In this document: piece by piece, positions 46,773 to 54,582 of the stretch
Layout of the letters: every line of letters starts with the position of its first letter
Numbering within the stretch: position 1 is the first letter of the stretch
NCBI GenBank assembly: GCA_947501695.1
Contig: CANMWO010000001.1
Span: forward strand, 372,001-436,000
Length of the DNA stretch: 64,000 nucleotides
Direction: 5' to 3'
Origin: an uncultured Sphingomonadaceae bacterium
GTDB lineage: Bacteria > Pseudomonadota > Alphaproteobacteria > Sphingomonadales > Sphingomonadaceae
The notes under the pieces: model-generated
Seen by the model: the letters and a program-made list of their open reading frames with translations, nothing else
Databases searched by the model: none
Told to the model about the DNA's origin: nothing
Made by a program: the position numbers and the translations under genes

Positions 46773-46862
46773 ACGAAATGCACCAAAATGACGGGGTCTT
46801 AATGCCTCTGGCATAGAGCTGTTTGTGCTCCTCAAGCGCTATCAGTCCTGACCCCGCCCGGT

Positions 46863-46906
46863 ACCCGGCGAATGAATATGCGACCCGTCATTCGCCGGGT
46901 ATTTTT
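46863..46906 (+). terminator. Intrinsic terminator
   Basis: ACCCGGCGAATG (46863-46874) and CATTCGCCGGGT (46889-46900) are perfectly complementary, followed by ATTTTTC. It separates the small secreted protein gene from the MFS gene. Confidence 0.85.
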
Positions 46907-46975
46907 CAATAATATCACAAGAAACAGGACGTATCGAAGCGAGTTTTGCTAACTTGCGCTCGATGGGGGAATATT

Positions 46976-48322
46976 ATGGAATCCGTAGCGCTACAAAGCC
47001 CTTCGCCTATGCCCGTATCTCTTGCAGAAAACCGCAATTGGCGGTTGTTCACAATTTTCCTACTCTATGCAGGCCAAGGTATACCACTTGGCCTGTTTGA
47101 TTTCGCCATACCGGCATGGATGGCGGTCAACGGTGCGAGCGCGCAGGATATTGGCTTTGTGGTGGCGATGGTCAGTATTCCCTGGAGCTTTAAATTTATC
47201 GCGGGCATGGTTATGGACCGCTACACGCTGCTTTCCATGGGCCGTCGCCGGAGCTGGATTATCGGGGCGCAGGCCGTGATGATCGTTTGTCTCATCCTAT
47301 TTGCAATAGTGGATCCGGGGCCGCGCGATATCTTGCTGCTTGGGATTGCCGGGCTTGCGGTTAACACCGCCACTGTCTTTCAAGACGTCGCGGTTGATGG
47401 ACTAACGGTTGATATTCTCCCCGAATCCGAACGATCCATGGGCGGAGGACTTGCTTCAGGTGGTCAGATTTTGGGCATGGCGGCCTCTGCTTCGTTTACG
47501 GGGGCGGTGATCTATGTCTTTGGCGCGAGCGCCGCCTATATTGCCTGCGCCATTCTTGTTCTGCTAGTCACTATCCATATTATTTGGACGCGCGAACGCG
47601 TTGGCGAGCGTCGCCTTCCCTGGTCAATTGGCGAAGCGCAGGACGTGAACATTTTGGCGCAGTCGAACAGCTGGTTGCCATTGCTTTTGGCCGCTCTGAA
47701 AAATACGCTTTCGGTGCGCAGTTTCTTGTGGTTCGTGCCGCTGCTGACCACGGGCCTGACCTATGGAATATGCATTGTCGCGGTACCACTCATAGCCACC
47801 GCCCATACCGGTTGGGCGGAAGATCAACTGGGCTCGCTCAATGGCACAGCCCAGCTTATTGCCGGACTTGTGGCCATTAGCATTGGCGGGTTTGCGATAG
47901 GCAAAATTGGAGCCCAACGCGCCTTATGGATTTTGCGCATCGGCTATATGATGTTGCTCAGTTGGATGATTTGGTCCGCAGACAGTTGGACGGACCCGCG
48001 GATATTGGTCAGCTTTGCTATCGGTTGGTTTTTGCTATATTCGTTATGCGGCATTAGCACTGTTGTTATCAACATGCGGCTGAGCCCACCCGCCATAGCG
48101 GCCACCCAGTTTTCTGTTTTCATGGCCGTCGCCAACATGGGCATCAGTCTGGCCGGCATATTAGTCGCATCAATTGCGGTGCTGGCCGAACCAAAGGTGA
48201 TGCTGATGTTTTTGGTTGCTGTGCAGGCTGCTTCGGTCCTGGTTTTGCTCGTCGTGAAATTTCCCACCCGGCAAATTGGCAATGATGCTAGCGTGACGCC
48301 AGGGGGAATAGCGCGTGTCTGA
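46976..48322 (+). CDS. MFS transporter, AmpG-like
   Basis: 448 aa from the ATG at 46976 with GGGGGA upstream. Twelve membrane helices; LYAGQGIPLGLFDFAIPAWM in helix 1 and FQDVAVDGLTVDILPESER in the helix 4-5 region match the AmpG/PUCC-type branch of the MFS (DVAxDxxxVD motif). Substrates of that branch include muropeptides, but annotation here should stay general. The last 8 bases overlap the next gene, so the two transporters are co-translated. Confidence 0.82.
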   Translation: MESVALQSPSPMPVSLAENRNWRLFTIFLLYAGQGIPLGLFDFAIPAWMAVNGASAQDIGFVVAMVSIPWSFKFIAGMVMDRYTLLSMGRRRSWIIGAQAVMIVCLILFAIVDPGPRDILLLGIAGLAVNTATVFQDVAVDGLTVDILPESERSMGGGLASGGQILGMAASASFTGAVIYVFGASAAYIACAILVLLVTIHIIWTRERVGERRLPWSIGEAQDVNILAQSNSWLPLLLAALKNTLSVRSFLWFVPLLTTGLTYGICIVAVPLIATAHTGWAEDQLGSLNGTAQLIAGLVAISIGGFAIGKIGAQRALWILRIGYMMLLSWMIWSADSWTDPRILVSFAIGWFLLYSLCGISTVVINMRLSPPAIAATQFSVFMAVANMGISLAGILVASIAVLAEPKVMLMFLVAVQAASVLVLLVVKFPTRQIGNDASVTPGGIARV

Positions 48323-49616
48323 AGCATTGAAACCACCGCGGGTGCTGGGCACTGTCGGGGCAAGCTTGCTCAATCTCAACGGGATGATCGGGGCGGGTAT
48401 TTTTGCCCTGCCGGCATTGCTTTATGTTGGATTGGGTAATTTCGCCCCGTTTGCAATTCTACTTTTCGCTATTCCGACAATCTGTTTGGCGGCGACTTGC
48501 GCGAAACTCTCGACCGTCTTCGATCAATCAGGCGGCGCGCAACTTTATGTCGAAACAGCTTTGGGGAAATTTACCGGCTTTCAAGTCGGATGGTTTGTGA
48601 TTTGCGCTAGCAGTGCCGGCAGAGCCGCGAATTTCCATGTGCTCGTGTCCTATCTGGCGGCGCTGTTCCCGGTTTTCGACGGCCCGGTCGCACGCCCGAT
48701 AACAATTATAGCGTGCATCGCTTTCATGACCATAATGTCTGTTATTGGTACGAAACGGTCGATTGGCGGCGTGTGGGTGGGGACTATATTCAAACTGGCT
48801 CCGCTCGTGCTGCTTTGTGTTGTTGGCATCGGGATGAATGGTGTGCCCGCTGACATCGAATTGCCGAGCTTTTCTGGGCTGGAATCCGTTGCTCTCTTAA
48901 TCGCCTATGCTTTTTCGGGTTTCGGAACATCAATTGCCACTGCCGGTGAGACGAAGGATCCCCGTACAACAGTGTTCCGTTCCGTGATTATGGCGATCGT
49001 CGGCGTGGCGCTATTCTATGCCGTCGTCCAATGGGCTTACATCGCCATAGCGCCGGAAACGGGCAACGCAGATATTCCCCTGGCTGTCGCCGCGGAAAAG
49101 CTGTTCGGTTATTGGGGGGGCGTGATGATCAGTATTGCGGCGGTCTTTTCCATTGCTACCAATCAGCTATGCGGCTTTATTGTTTTCCCACGTGTTCTTT
49201 TCGGAATGGGCGAGAGAAATCTTTTGCCGCGCTTTTTTGCCCATGTTTCTCCCCGTTTTCTGACACCCGATTATGCCATTTTGTCCTATGGGCTATTCGT
49301 AGCAACCATTGCAATAACCGGTTCTTTTGCAACACTTGCCACATTGCTTGTCGCGGTTGAGCAAATTATTTTCGCATTGATACTGCTTTCTTTCGGTGTC
49401 TTATGGAAAAGCAACTTTCGCGAACTAAGAGACGCTACTGGTTCCCGGTGGCTAGTAGTCCTACCGGTTGCAGTCGCAATGGTCGCTTGGATGTCGTGGC
49501 AAGTTCCGGCAACTGCAATTTTCTCAACTATGGTTATGATAGCGATTGGGACAATTTTGTACTGGCTAGCAAAATACCGAGTATCGCAACAAATTCCGAA
49601 GATCGCGCAAACATAA
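48315..49616 (+). CDS. APC-family amino acid permease
   Basis: 433 aa, GTG start inside the end of the MFS gene. The first helix GTVGASLLNLNGMIGAGIFALPALL carries the GxxIGxGIF signature of the APC superfamily (amino acid/polyamine permeases), and YAFSGFGTSIATAGETKDP is the conserved helix-6 region with ETKDP. About 12 helices. Pairing with an AmpG-like transporter hints at a salvage role (for example cell-wall amino acids), which is inference. Confidence 0.88.
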   Translation: MSEALKPPRVLGTVGASLLNLNGMIGAGIFALPALLYVGLGNFAPFAILLFAIPTICLAATCAKLSTVFDQSGGAQLYVETALGKFTGFQVGWFVICASSAGRAANFHVLVSYLAALFPVFDGPVARPITIIACIAFMTIMSVIGTKRSIGGVWVGTIFKLAPLVLLCVVGIGMNGVPADIELPSFSGLESVALLIAYAFSGFGTSIATAGETKDPRTTVFRSVIMAIVGVALFYAVVQWAYIAIAPETGNADIPLAVAAEKLFGYWGGVMISIAAVFSIATNQLCGFIVFPRVLFGMGERNLLPRFFAHVSPRFLTPDYAILSYGLFVATIAITGSFATLATLLVAVEQIIFALILLSFGVLWKSNFRELRDATGSRWLVVLPVAVAMVAWMSWQVPATAIFSTMVMIAIGTILYWLAKYRVSQQIPKIAQT

Positions 49617-49621
49617 TATCG

Positions 49622-49656
49622 CTAGTGTCCGCTTTTGCGCCCTTAGCGGACATTAG
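49622..49656. repeat. GTCCGC palindromic repeat, copy 3
   Basis: CTAGTGTCCGC and GCGGACATTAG arms around TTTTGCGCCCTTA. The right arm supplies the stop codon of the integrase pseudogene on the minus strand. It lies 5 bp after the APC permease stop. Confidence 0.75.
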
Positions 49657-50063
49657 AGTTCGACACTTTCGGCAAGAGCTAGCGCATCTTCAACCTCAAC
49701 GCCGAGATATTTAACGGTACTATCGATCTTTGAGTGGCCGAGAAGCAACTGCACCGCTCTCAAGTTTCCAGTTTTCCGATATATCAATGTTGCCTTTGTT
49801 CGTCTTAAGGAATGATCTTGGCTCGGCTTTGGAACTCATCACCAGTGCGAACATCGCTAACTTTCAAACCGACAAGATCACATCCTCGAAGCTTGCTATC
49901 AATCGCTAAATTGAACAGAGCCAAGTCGCGTTTCCGGTCTGCCAGTTCCAATCGAACTCTGATGGCCCACACCTCATTGTTGTTTCAGCGGTGTCTTTTG
50001 TCCGATCAACTTTCCCTTGTTCCATGGATATAGCTTTTGAATGTCATAAGTTTGATTTCGCAT
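49653..50063 (-). pseudogene. Tyrosine integrase remnant, frameshifted with internal deletion
   Basis: From an ATG at 50063 with an AGGAG ribosome site, the minus strand reads MRNQTYDIQKLYPW...PLKQQ then TGA. Removing one extra T restores VWAIRVRLELADRKRDLALF and DSKLRGCDLVGLKVSDVR, the start of a phage-type integrase catalytic domain. It stops after FQSRAKIIP, and a different frame resumes with RRTKATLIYRKTGNLRAVQLLLGHSK and VKYLGVEVEDALALAE, the integrase C-terminus. About 60-80 residues between are missing, and the catalytic Tyr block is altered. Flanked on both sides by GTCCGC palindromes. Confidence 0.85.
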
Positions 50064-50134
50064 TTTGGTCTCCTCATTGAGAAGGTCAAAGACTGCAGAA
50101 CGCTAACAAGTGGTTTTTGGACTGGCTATCTAAC

Positions 50135-50159
50135 GTCCACTAACGGCGCAAAAGCGGAC
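50135..50159. repeat. GTCCGC palindromic repeat, copy 4
   Basis: GTCCACTAACGGCGC followed by AAAAGCGGAC; the left arm is degenerate. It lies 72 bp upstream of the integrase pseudogene start and together with copy 3 brackets it. A further hairpin (AATAGT...ACTATT) lies at 50223-50248. Confidence 0.65.
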
Positions 50160-50318
50160 ATCCACTTTGACGGTGTAAGATTAATCCGGCTGGTCATCGA
50201 ATGAAGGATGATCGCAAACACCAATAGTTGGGATTTTTTCCCACTATTCGATTTCACGCAAAATCCCCTGAGCCGGTCAGTTGTCTTATATCATTGAAAA
50301 ATATAGATTATCCAAAAC

Positions 50319-50334
50319 TGGCATGCCCCATGCA
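50319..50334 (+). promoter_or_regulatory. Sigma-54-like promoter before microprotein pair
   Basis: TGGCATGCCCCATGCA matches TGGCACG-N4-TTGCW at 10 of 12 informative bases with the essential GG and GC correctly spaced. Predicted start of transcription near 50345, giving a leader of about 55 bases before 50399. Confidence 0.55.
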
Positions 50335-50398
50335 ATGCTTCAGATATCTTCGCTAACAGGAACTGCGAAACACCAAATTAAATCTAAAGGAAATCAAA

Positions 50399-50521
50399 AT
50401 GTCGAACGTAAATATCCAGAACCAAGTTGTTGCCGCTTTTGCCGCTCTTTTCTCCGCTGCGGTCATGGTTGCCGCCAGCGTTGGCCCAGCAGCTCAAAAT
50501 GCCGCCTCTTTCATCGCATAA
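50399..50521 (+). CDS. Microprotein A, 40 aa hydrophobic
   Basis: 40 aa: short polar N-terminus MSNVNIQNQ, one hydrophobic segment (VVAAFAALFSAAVMVAASVG) and the end PAAQNAASFIA. A good ribosome site (AAAGGA) precedes the ATG. It is clearly related to the 39-aa protein encoded next (core AAFAALFSAA..ASVGPA versus AAFAAIFSAA..ASVGPA). A single-pass membrane or exported peptide is likely. Too short for routine gene calling. Function unknown. Confidence 0.7.
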   Translation: MSNVNIQNQVVAAFAALFSAAVMVAASVGPAAQNAASFIA

Positions 50522-50550
50522 TCTCAATCCAAATTTAAGGAGTCTCCCCC

Positions 50551-50670
50551 ATGTTTTCTGTTTCTTCGAATAATATCACCGCCGCATTTGCCGCAATATT
50601 TTCAGCAGCTATTTTTGTGACCGCCTCTGTTGGTCCTGCAGTTAGTAGCACTGCTTCTACTCTTGTTTAA
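50551..50670 (+). CDS. Microprotein B, 39 aa hydrophobic paralogue
   Basis: 39 aa, MFSVSSNNI then AAFAAIFSAAIFVTASVGPA and the tail VSSTASTLV. Starts 29 bp after microprotein A with an AAGGAG site 8 bases before the ATG. DNA identity with A is modest while the peptide core is kept, which supports real coding and an older duplication. Probably co-transcribed with A. Confidence 0.7.
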   Translation: MFSVSSNNITAAFAAIFSAAIFVTASVGPAVSSTASTLV

Positions 50671-50758
50671 TTGCTGAATAGAACAATATTTCAGGTCTTG
50701 AAGCGCTAACTTGCTTCAATTGCATGAGGGTTCGGGATAAAGCAGCCACAACGCTAGT

Positions 50759-50783
50759 GTCCGCTTTGGGCGCAAAAGGAGAC
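50759..50783. repeat. GTCCGC palindromic repeat, copy 5
   Basis: GTCCGCTTTGGGCGC with right arm AAAAGGAGAC (one mismatch to the consensus arm). It sits in the 345-bp gap 50671-51015, which otherwise shows no gene; an antisense open frame there is a by-product of the repeat. Confidence 0.7.
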
Positions 50784-51015
50784 ATTCGAGTACTGGGCAG
50801 AAGGTTGGAAAGATCAGCGCAGATGCAGGTTTCTTTTACGTGGAAATGCACGCTCGGTTGGTGAGTAGCGATGCCTGACAAAGACACGATTTTTCAACAC
50901 ATTATTGCTTTAGTAGCCAATAAGGTTCCCGAGGCGAACATCGGTCATTGCAAAATGTGCGCAATGCCGCCAAGCACATAGGGAATTCACTGGATCTAGG
51001 GGCAACAAAAAGATC

Positions 51016-54000
51016 GTGAAACCGCAAAAAACATCGTCTTTTTTTCTGATCGTGCTGCTAGCGCAAATTGTCTTCCCAGAAGCAATCGATGCCCAGCCAT
51101 TGAAGCGCGCAGCTCCGTTGTCCGGAAAGATTACGGCGATCAAGGGCGGCGAGCAGGCGACCTTACGTCCGCGCAAGACTTGGCAAAGGGCCGTGATTCA
51201 ACAGGATCTTAAAGCAGGAGATATATTGCGAACCAAAGCCGCAGGTACTCTGGCCATTGTTTTCGCCGATGGCACCCAAGTACGATTGGGTCGAAACTCG
51301 GTCATGGTCGTGCGTCAGGTAAGCAAAAGCGGGCCATCCACGCTATCTCTTCAACGGGGGCGGGCATGGGGTCGTAGTCCGCGCAAGCGAAGCAATCTGT
51401 CGATTGAAACCCCGGCGGCAACGGCTGCTATCCGGGGAACGGAATGGGCAATTAATGCCGATCAGGATTCCAGCCAATTGCAGGTCTTTTCGGGGACTGT
51501 CGAACTGTCGAACGAAGCCGGGTCGCTGACCGTGCAAGCCGGCCAAGCAGCTTCGGTCTTGCTCGGCCAGGCACCGACACGGACGGTGCTGGTAAACCCA
51601 ACCGGACGCGAACAGATGCTCTATTTTGTTAATCTGGCCAGCGGGCTGGATTTGCTGGATAGTGATAGTGACACCTTCGTTAGCGCGCGTCGGTTCGCCG
51701 CAGGCGGCGACTGGCAAGCCGCGTCTCGCCTTTTTGGCGAGCTGGCTCGATCCGACAATCCGGCTGATAGCGCGGCGGGTGTATATGGTGGTTACGTCGC
51801 TGCGATGCAGCAGGGGCAAGAACCTGCTCCTCCCATTCTCGACCAAACCGCTGAGAGCTATCTCGCGCACACCCTGATTGCCGCATATGAAGGTGATCTG
51901 CGCGCCGCGAAAGCCAGTGCGGACAAAGGTCTCAAGGCTTTTCCAAACGCAGCGCCGCTTTATCAGGCCAAGGCGGATGTGGAGGCTTTGCTGGGCGAAC
52001 CCGATGCGGCCATCGCGACCATGGCCGCCGCACGCGCCGCCTTTCCTGACGATAATATGCTGGCGTTAGGCGAAGCCAATTTGCTGCGCGATTATGGCGG
52101 CAGACCAAAGGCAGCACGCGATCTAGTGCGGCCGGTCCTTGTCGCCGATCCGGGTAATTTCCTTGCCCAGAAATCGCAGGCGAAAAACTGGATGGCGATT
52201 GGAGGTCTAAAAGAAGCCGGCGACCTGGTGGAGCGCGCGCTTGCAGCACGCCCCTATGACGCTGAACTGGTTAGCATGCGCGCAGAAATATTGCTCAAGC
52301 AGAACAAACTATCGGCTGCAAAAACGGAAATTGACAAAGCACTGGAGATGGATTCAGGAAATGCCTTAGCGGGTAATGCGCTAGCACAATATTGGCGGCG
52401 CAAGGACCGGCTGGAGGAGGCTTTGGCGGCATCCCTCGCCGCATCGGCTCGTAATCCCGATTATGGAGAAGGCTTTCTGGGGCTTGCACAAGTTCACCAT
52501 GAAATGGATGAAACCGGGATCGCCGAACAGCAATTTGATGCTGCTGATAGGCTTGATCCGTTTAATTCCGCCATCGCGCTGGCCCGCACCGGTGTGGCTT
52601 TGCAAGATTTTGCGGCCGATGATGCGATCCTCAATGCGCGCGAGGCTTTGAAACGCTATCGTGCGCGCGGCGGTGAATATGTCAATCTATCGGAAAATCG
52701 CGAAACAGGCAGCCTTGTTTCCCAAGCCTTCCGCTTTCTCGATCTGGAAGGCTGGGGCCGTTACTATGCTGATCGCGTATTTGATAGCTTTACACCTTCC
52801 AGCTATTTCGATCAGGCGATCAACCAAACACCCGGTCCCTTCCTGATCCGCAACGCCGACGGTAGTTTTAACGCGCAAGAAGTGGATAATGGCGGCGAGC
52901 AAGGCGAAAGCTTTGAAGCGCTCTCCAGTTTCCTGCAAGGTGTGGCTCTCGATCCTCTCAGCGTTGCAAGTTCCAAGCGGCGCTTGCGGTTTGATAATGG
53001 TAATTTCATCGAACCGGTTATTGGCATCGATATTCTCGATGAAGACTTGCGCAATCAGCAAAAATTTAGCGGTGGTCTCGACACAATTTTTGACGCGCCC
53101 ATTCCCACAGCGATCTGGATACGCGGAAATTATACCGATATTTCCGATAGTCGGAGGCGGCCCGATCTTAGTCCGTTTTCGCGACGGCGTGGTGCGGACA
53201 ATTGGTTTTTTAGCAGCTATGTCGGGCTGGAGCTCACTCCGTCGGATAGCTTGGTCTTAAATGGCGAGTTGAACCGTGATAGAAGCCTGTCGGAATCCAA
53301 CATCATTGGTGGTCTGGATGGTAGATTTGATCTTGAAGAAGATCGCGAAACCGAAAGGAATTTCCTGTTCGGACTATACCATCATGAATTTGGCTATCGC
53401 GATCAACTGACCATCGGAGGAGGCTTCGGCAGGTCGCAGCTGAACATCATAACACGCGATATCTCCAGCACGCAGCTCTTCGCTGATCAATTGTCGCAAA
53501 GTCGTGGAACTTTTAGCTATCTTAGCGCCAATTATGCCAAAGGCTTTGGCCCGTTGGATGTGCGGATCGGTGGGGAGTGGAGCGATGTGCGGACGCGGGA
53601 ATTGGACACTGCTTTTGATTTTGAACAGGACATTGCCGACCCCGGCGTCGCGCCAACCCGCTTTGATTTGCGAACAACTGAAGGGAGCGCCTATGTTGAT
53701 CTGCGCTACCATCCGATAGAGCCGTTGGTTCTGCAAGGACAACTGGAAGTGATTGCCCGCACAATTGGCGGTGATACCCGCTATCCGCTCAACTTTCGGT
53801 TTGGGGCTTCCTATGAGCCGATAGAGCGCCATTGGCTCCGCGCCGCTTTCTTGCGTCAGAGCCGCGGACTATTCGATTTCAGCTTCCGCCCGGCCGCCGT
53901 GGTCGGTTTGCAGGCCAATTCGGTGCCAAGCTTTCGGCAAAGCCGCAATGACAGCGTGATTGTGCGTTGGGATGCCGAATGGTCTGATCGTCTGTTCACG

Positions 54001-54582
54001 ACAGTCGAATATCAGGACCAGCAATTAGAGGCGGTGCAATATGCCATTCCCGACCTGCCGGTAGACATTACCGGATTCCCGGTATCGGTGAAACGGATCA
54101 GCGGAGAAGCCAATTTATGGCTGAGCAGCAATATCGGGCTGAGGGCCTCTTATGCCTATACCAACAGCGCAATTGAAGGCGGGTTCGTATCCGGCGATAA
54201 TGTCAACCAAGCGATTGGGCCAAGTTTTGGTTGCGCCACTGCAGGATTGGGTTTCACCTTCGGTTGCACCTACGAAATAGGTGATCAGTTGCCTTTCGTC
54301 CCCGGCCATTTTGCGCGGGCTTCTCTGGTATGGAGTCTACCTGCGCCAATCCGATTGAAGGCAACCGTATCGGGCAGCTATATAGGCGGCCAGAGCGACG
54401 ACCTGAACTTGTCGACCGAAAATGTAGCGCTGGTTGATGCAAGGGTTGAGTGGGAGCCACTGGATCGGCGACTGGCGCTCAACCTCTCGCTGCTCAACTT
54501 GCTCGACAAGCGTTATGACTCAGCGACAGACGTCGCCGCTCCGCGATTGACCGTGGTCGCGGGCGCAAAGGTCCGTTTTTGA
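51016..54582 (+). CDS. FecR-TPR-outer-membrane beta-barrel protein
   Basis: 1188 aa from a GTG start. Signal peptide residues 1-26 (EAIDAQ). A FecR domain follows at about 35-200 (LKAGDILRTKAAGTLAIVFADG; TPAATAAIRGTEWAI), then TPR repeats at about 215-520 (AYEGDLRAAKASADKGLKAF; SAKTEIDKALEMDSGNALAG in parts), then a large beta-barrel region at about 600-1188 ending in LTVVAGAKVRF with a terminal Phe, the outer-membrane assembly signal. FecR domains usually sit on inner-membrane anti-sigma proteins, so here the domain is used in the periplasm of an outer-membrane protein. Stop and start overlap (TGATG) with the cyclase gene. Confidence 0.87.
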   Translation: MKPQKTSSFFLIVLLAQIVFPEAIDAQPLKRAAPLSGKITAIKGGEQATLRPRKTWQRAVIQQDLKAGDILRTKAAGTLAIVFADGTQVRLGRNSVMVVRQVSKSGPSTLSLQRGRAWGRSPRKRSNLSIETPAATAAIRGTEWAINADQDSSQLQVFSGTVELSNEAGSLTVQAGQAASVLLGQAPTRTVLVNPTGREQMLYFVNLASGLDLLDSDSDTFVSARRFAAGGDWQAASRLFGELARSDNPADSAAGVYGGYVAAMQQGQEPAPPILDQTAESYLAHTLIAAYEGDLRAAKASADKGLKAFPNAAPLYQAKADVEALLGEPDAAIATMAAARAAFPDDNMLALGEANLLRDYGGRPKAARDLVRPVLVADPGNFLAQKSQAKNWMAIGGLKEAGDLVERALAARPYDAELVSMRAEILLKQNKLSAAKTEIDKALEMDSGNALAGNALAQYWRRKDRLEEALAASLAASARNPDYGEGFLGLAQVHHEMDETGIAEQQFDAADRLDPFNSAIALARTGVALQDFAADDAILNAREALKRYRARGGEYVNLSENRETGSLVSQAFRFLDLEGWGRYYADRVFDSFTPSSYFDQAINQTPGPFLIRNADGSFNAQEVDNGGEQGESFEALSSFLQGVALDPLSVASSKRRLRFDNGNFIEPVIGIDILDEDLRNQQKFSGGLDTIFDAPIPTAIWIRGNYTDISDSRRRPDLSPFSRRRGADNWFFSSYVGLELTPSDSLVLNGELNRDRSLSESNIIGGLDGRFDLEEDRETERNFLFGLYHHEFGYRDQLTIGGGFGRSQLNIITRDISSTQLFADQLSQSRGTFSYLSANYAKGFGPLDVRIGGEWSDVRTRELDTAFDFEQDIADPGVAPTRFDLRTTEGSAYVDLRYHPIEPLVLQGQLEVIARTIGGDTRYPLNFRFGASYEPIERHWLRAAFLRQSRGLFDFSFRPAAVVGLQANSVPSFRQSRNDSVIVRWDAEWSDRLFTTVEYQDQQLEAVQYAIPDLPVDITGFPVSVKRISGEANLWLSSNIGLRASYAYTNSAIEGGFVSGDNVNQAIGPSFGCATAGLGFTFGCTYEIGDQLPFVPGHFARASLVWSLPAPIRLKATVSGSYIGGQSDDLNLSTENVALVDARVEWEPLDRRLALNLSLLNLLDKRYDSATDVAAPRLTVVAGAKVRF

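Noticed and set aside
49812-50033. Plus-strand open frame across the integrase remnant
   Set aside because: The coding signal is clearly on the minus strand, where integrase motifs are readable.
50657-50887. Antisense open frame of 76 codons
   Set aside because: Its content is generated by the palindromic repeat (peptides of the FAPKAD type) and it overlaps microprotein B.
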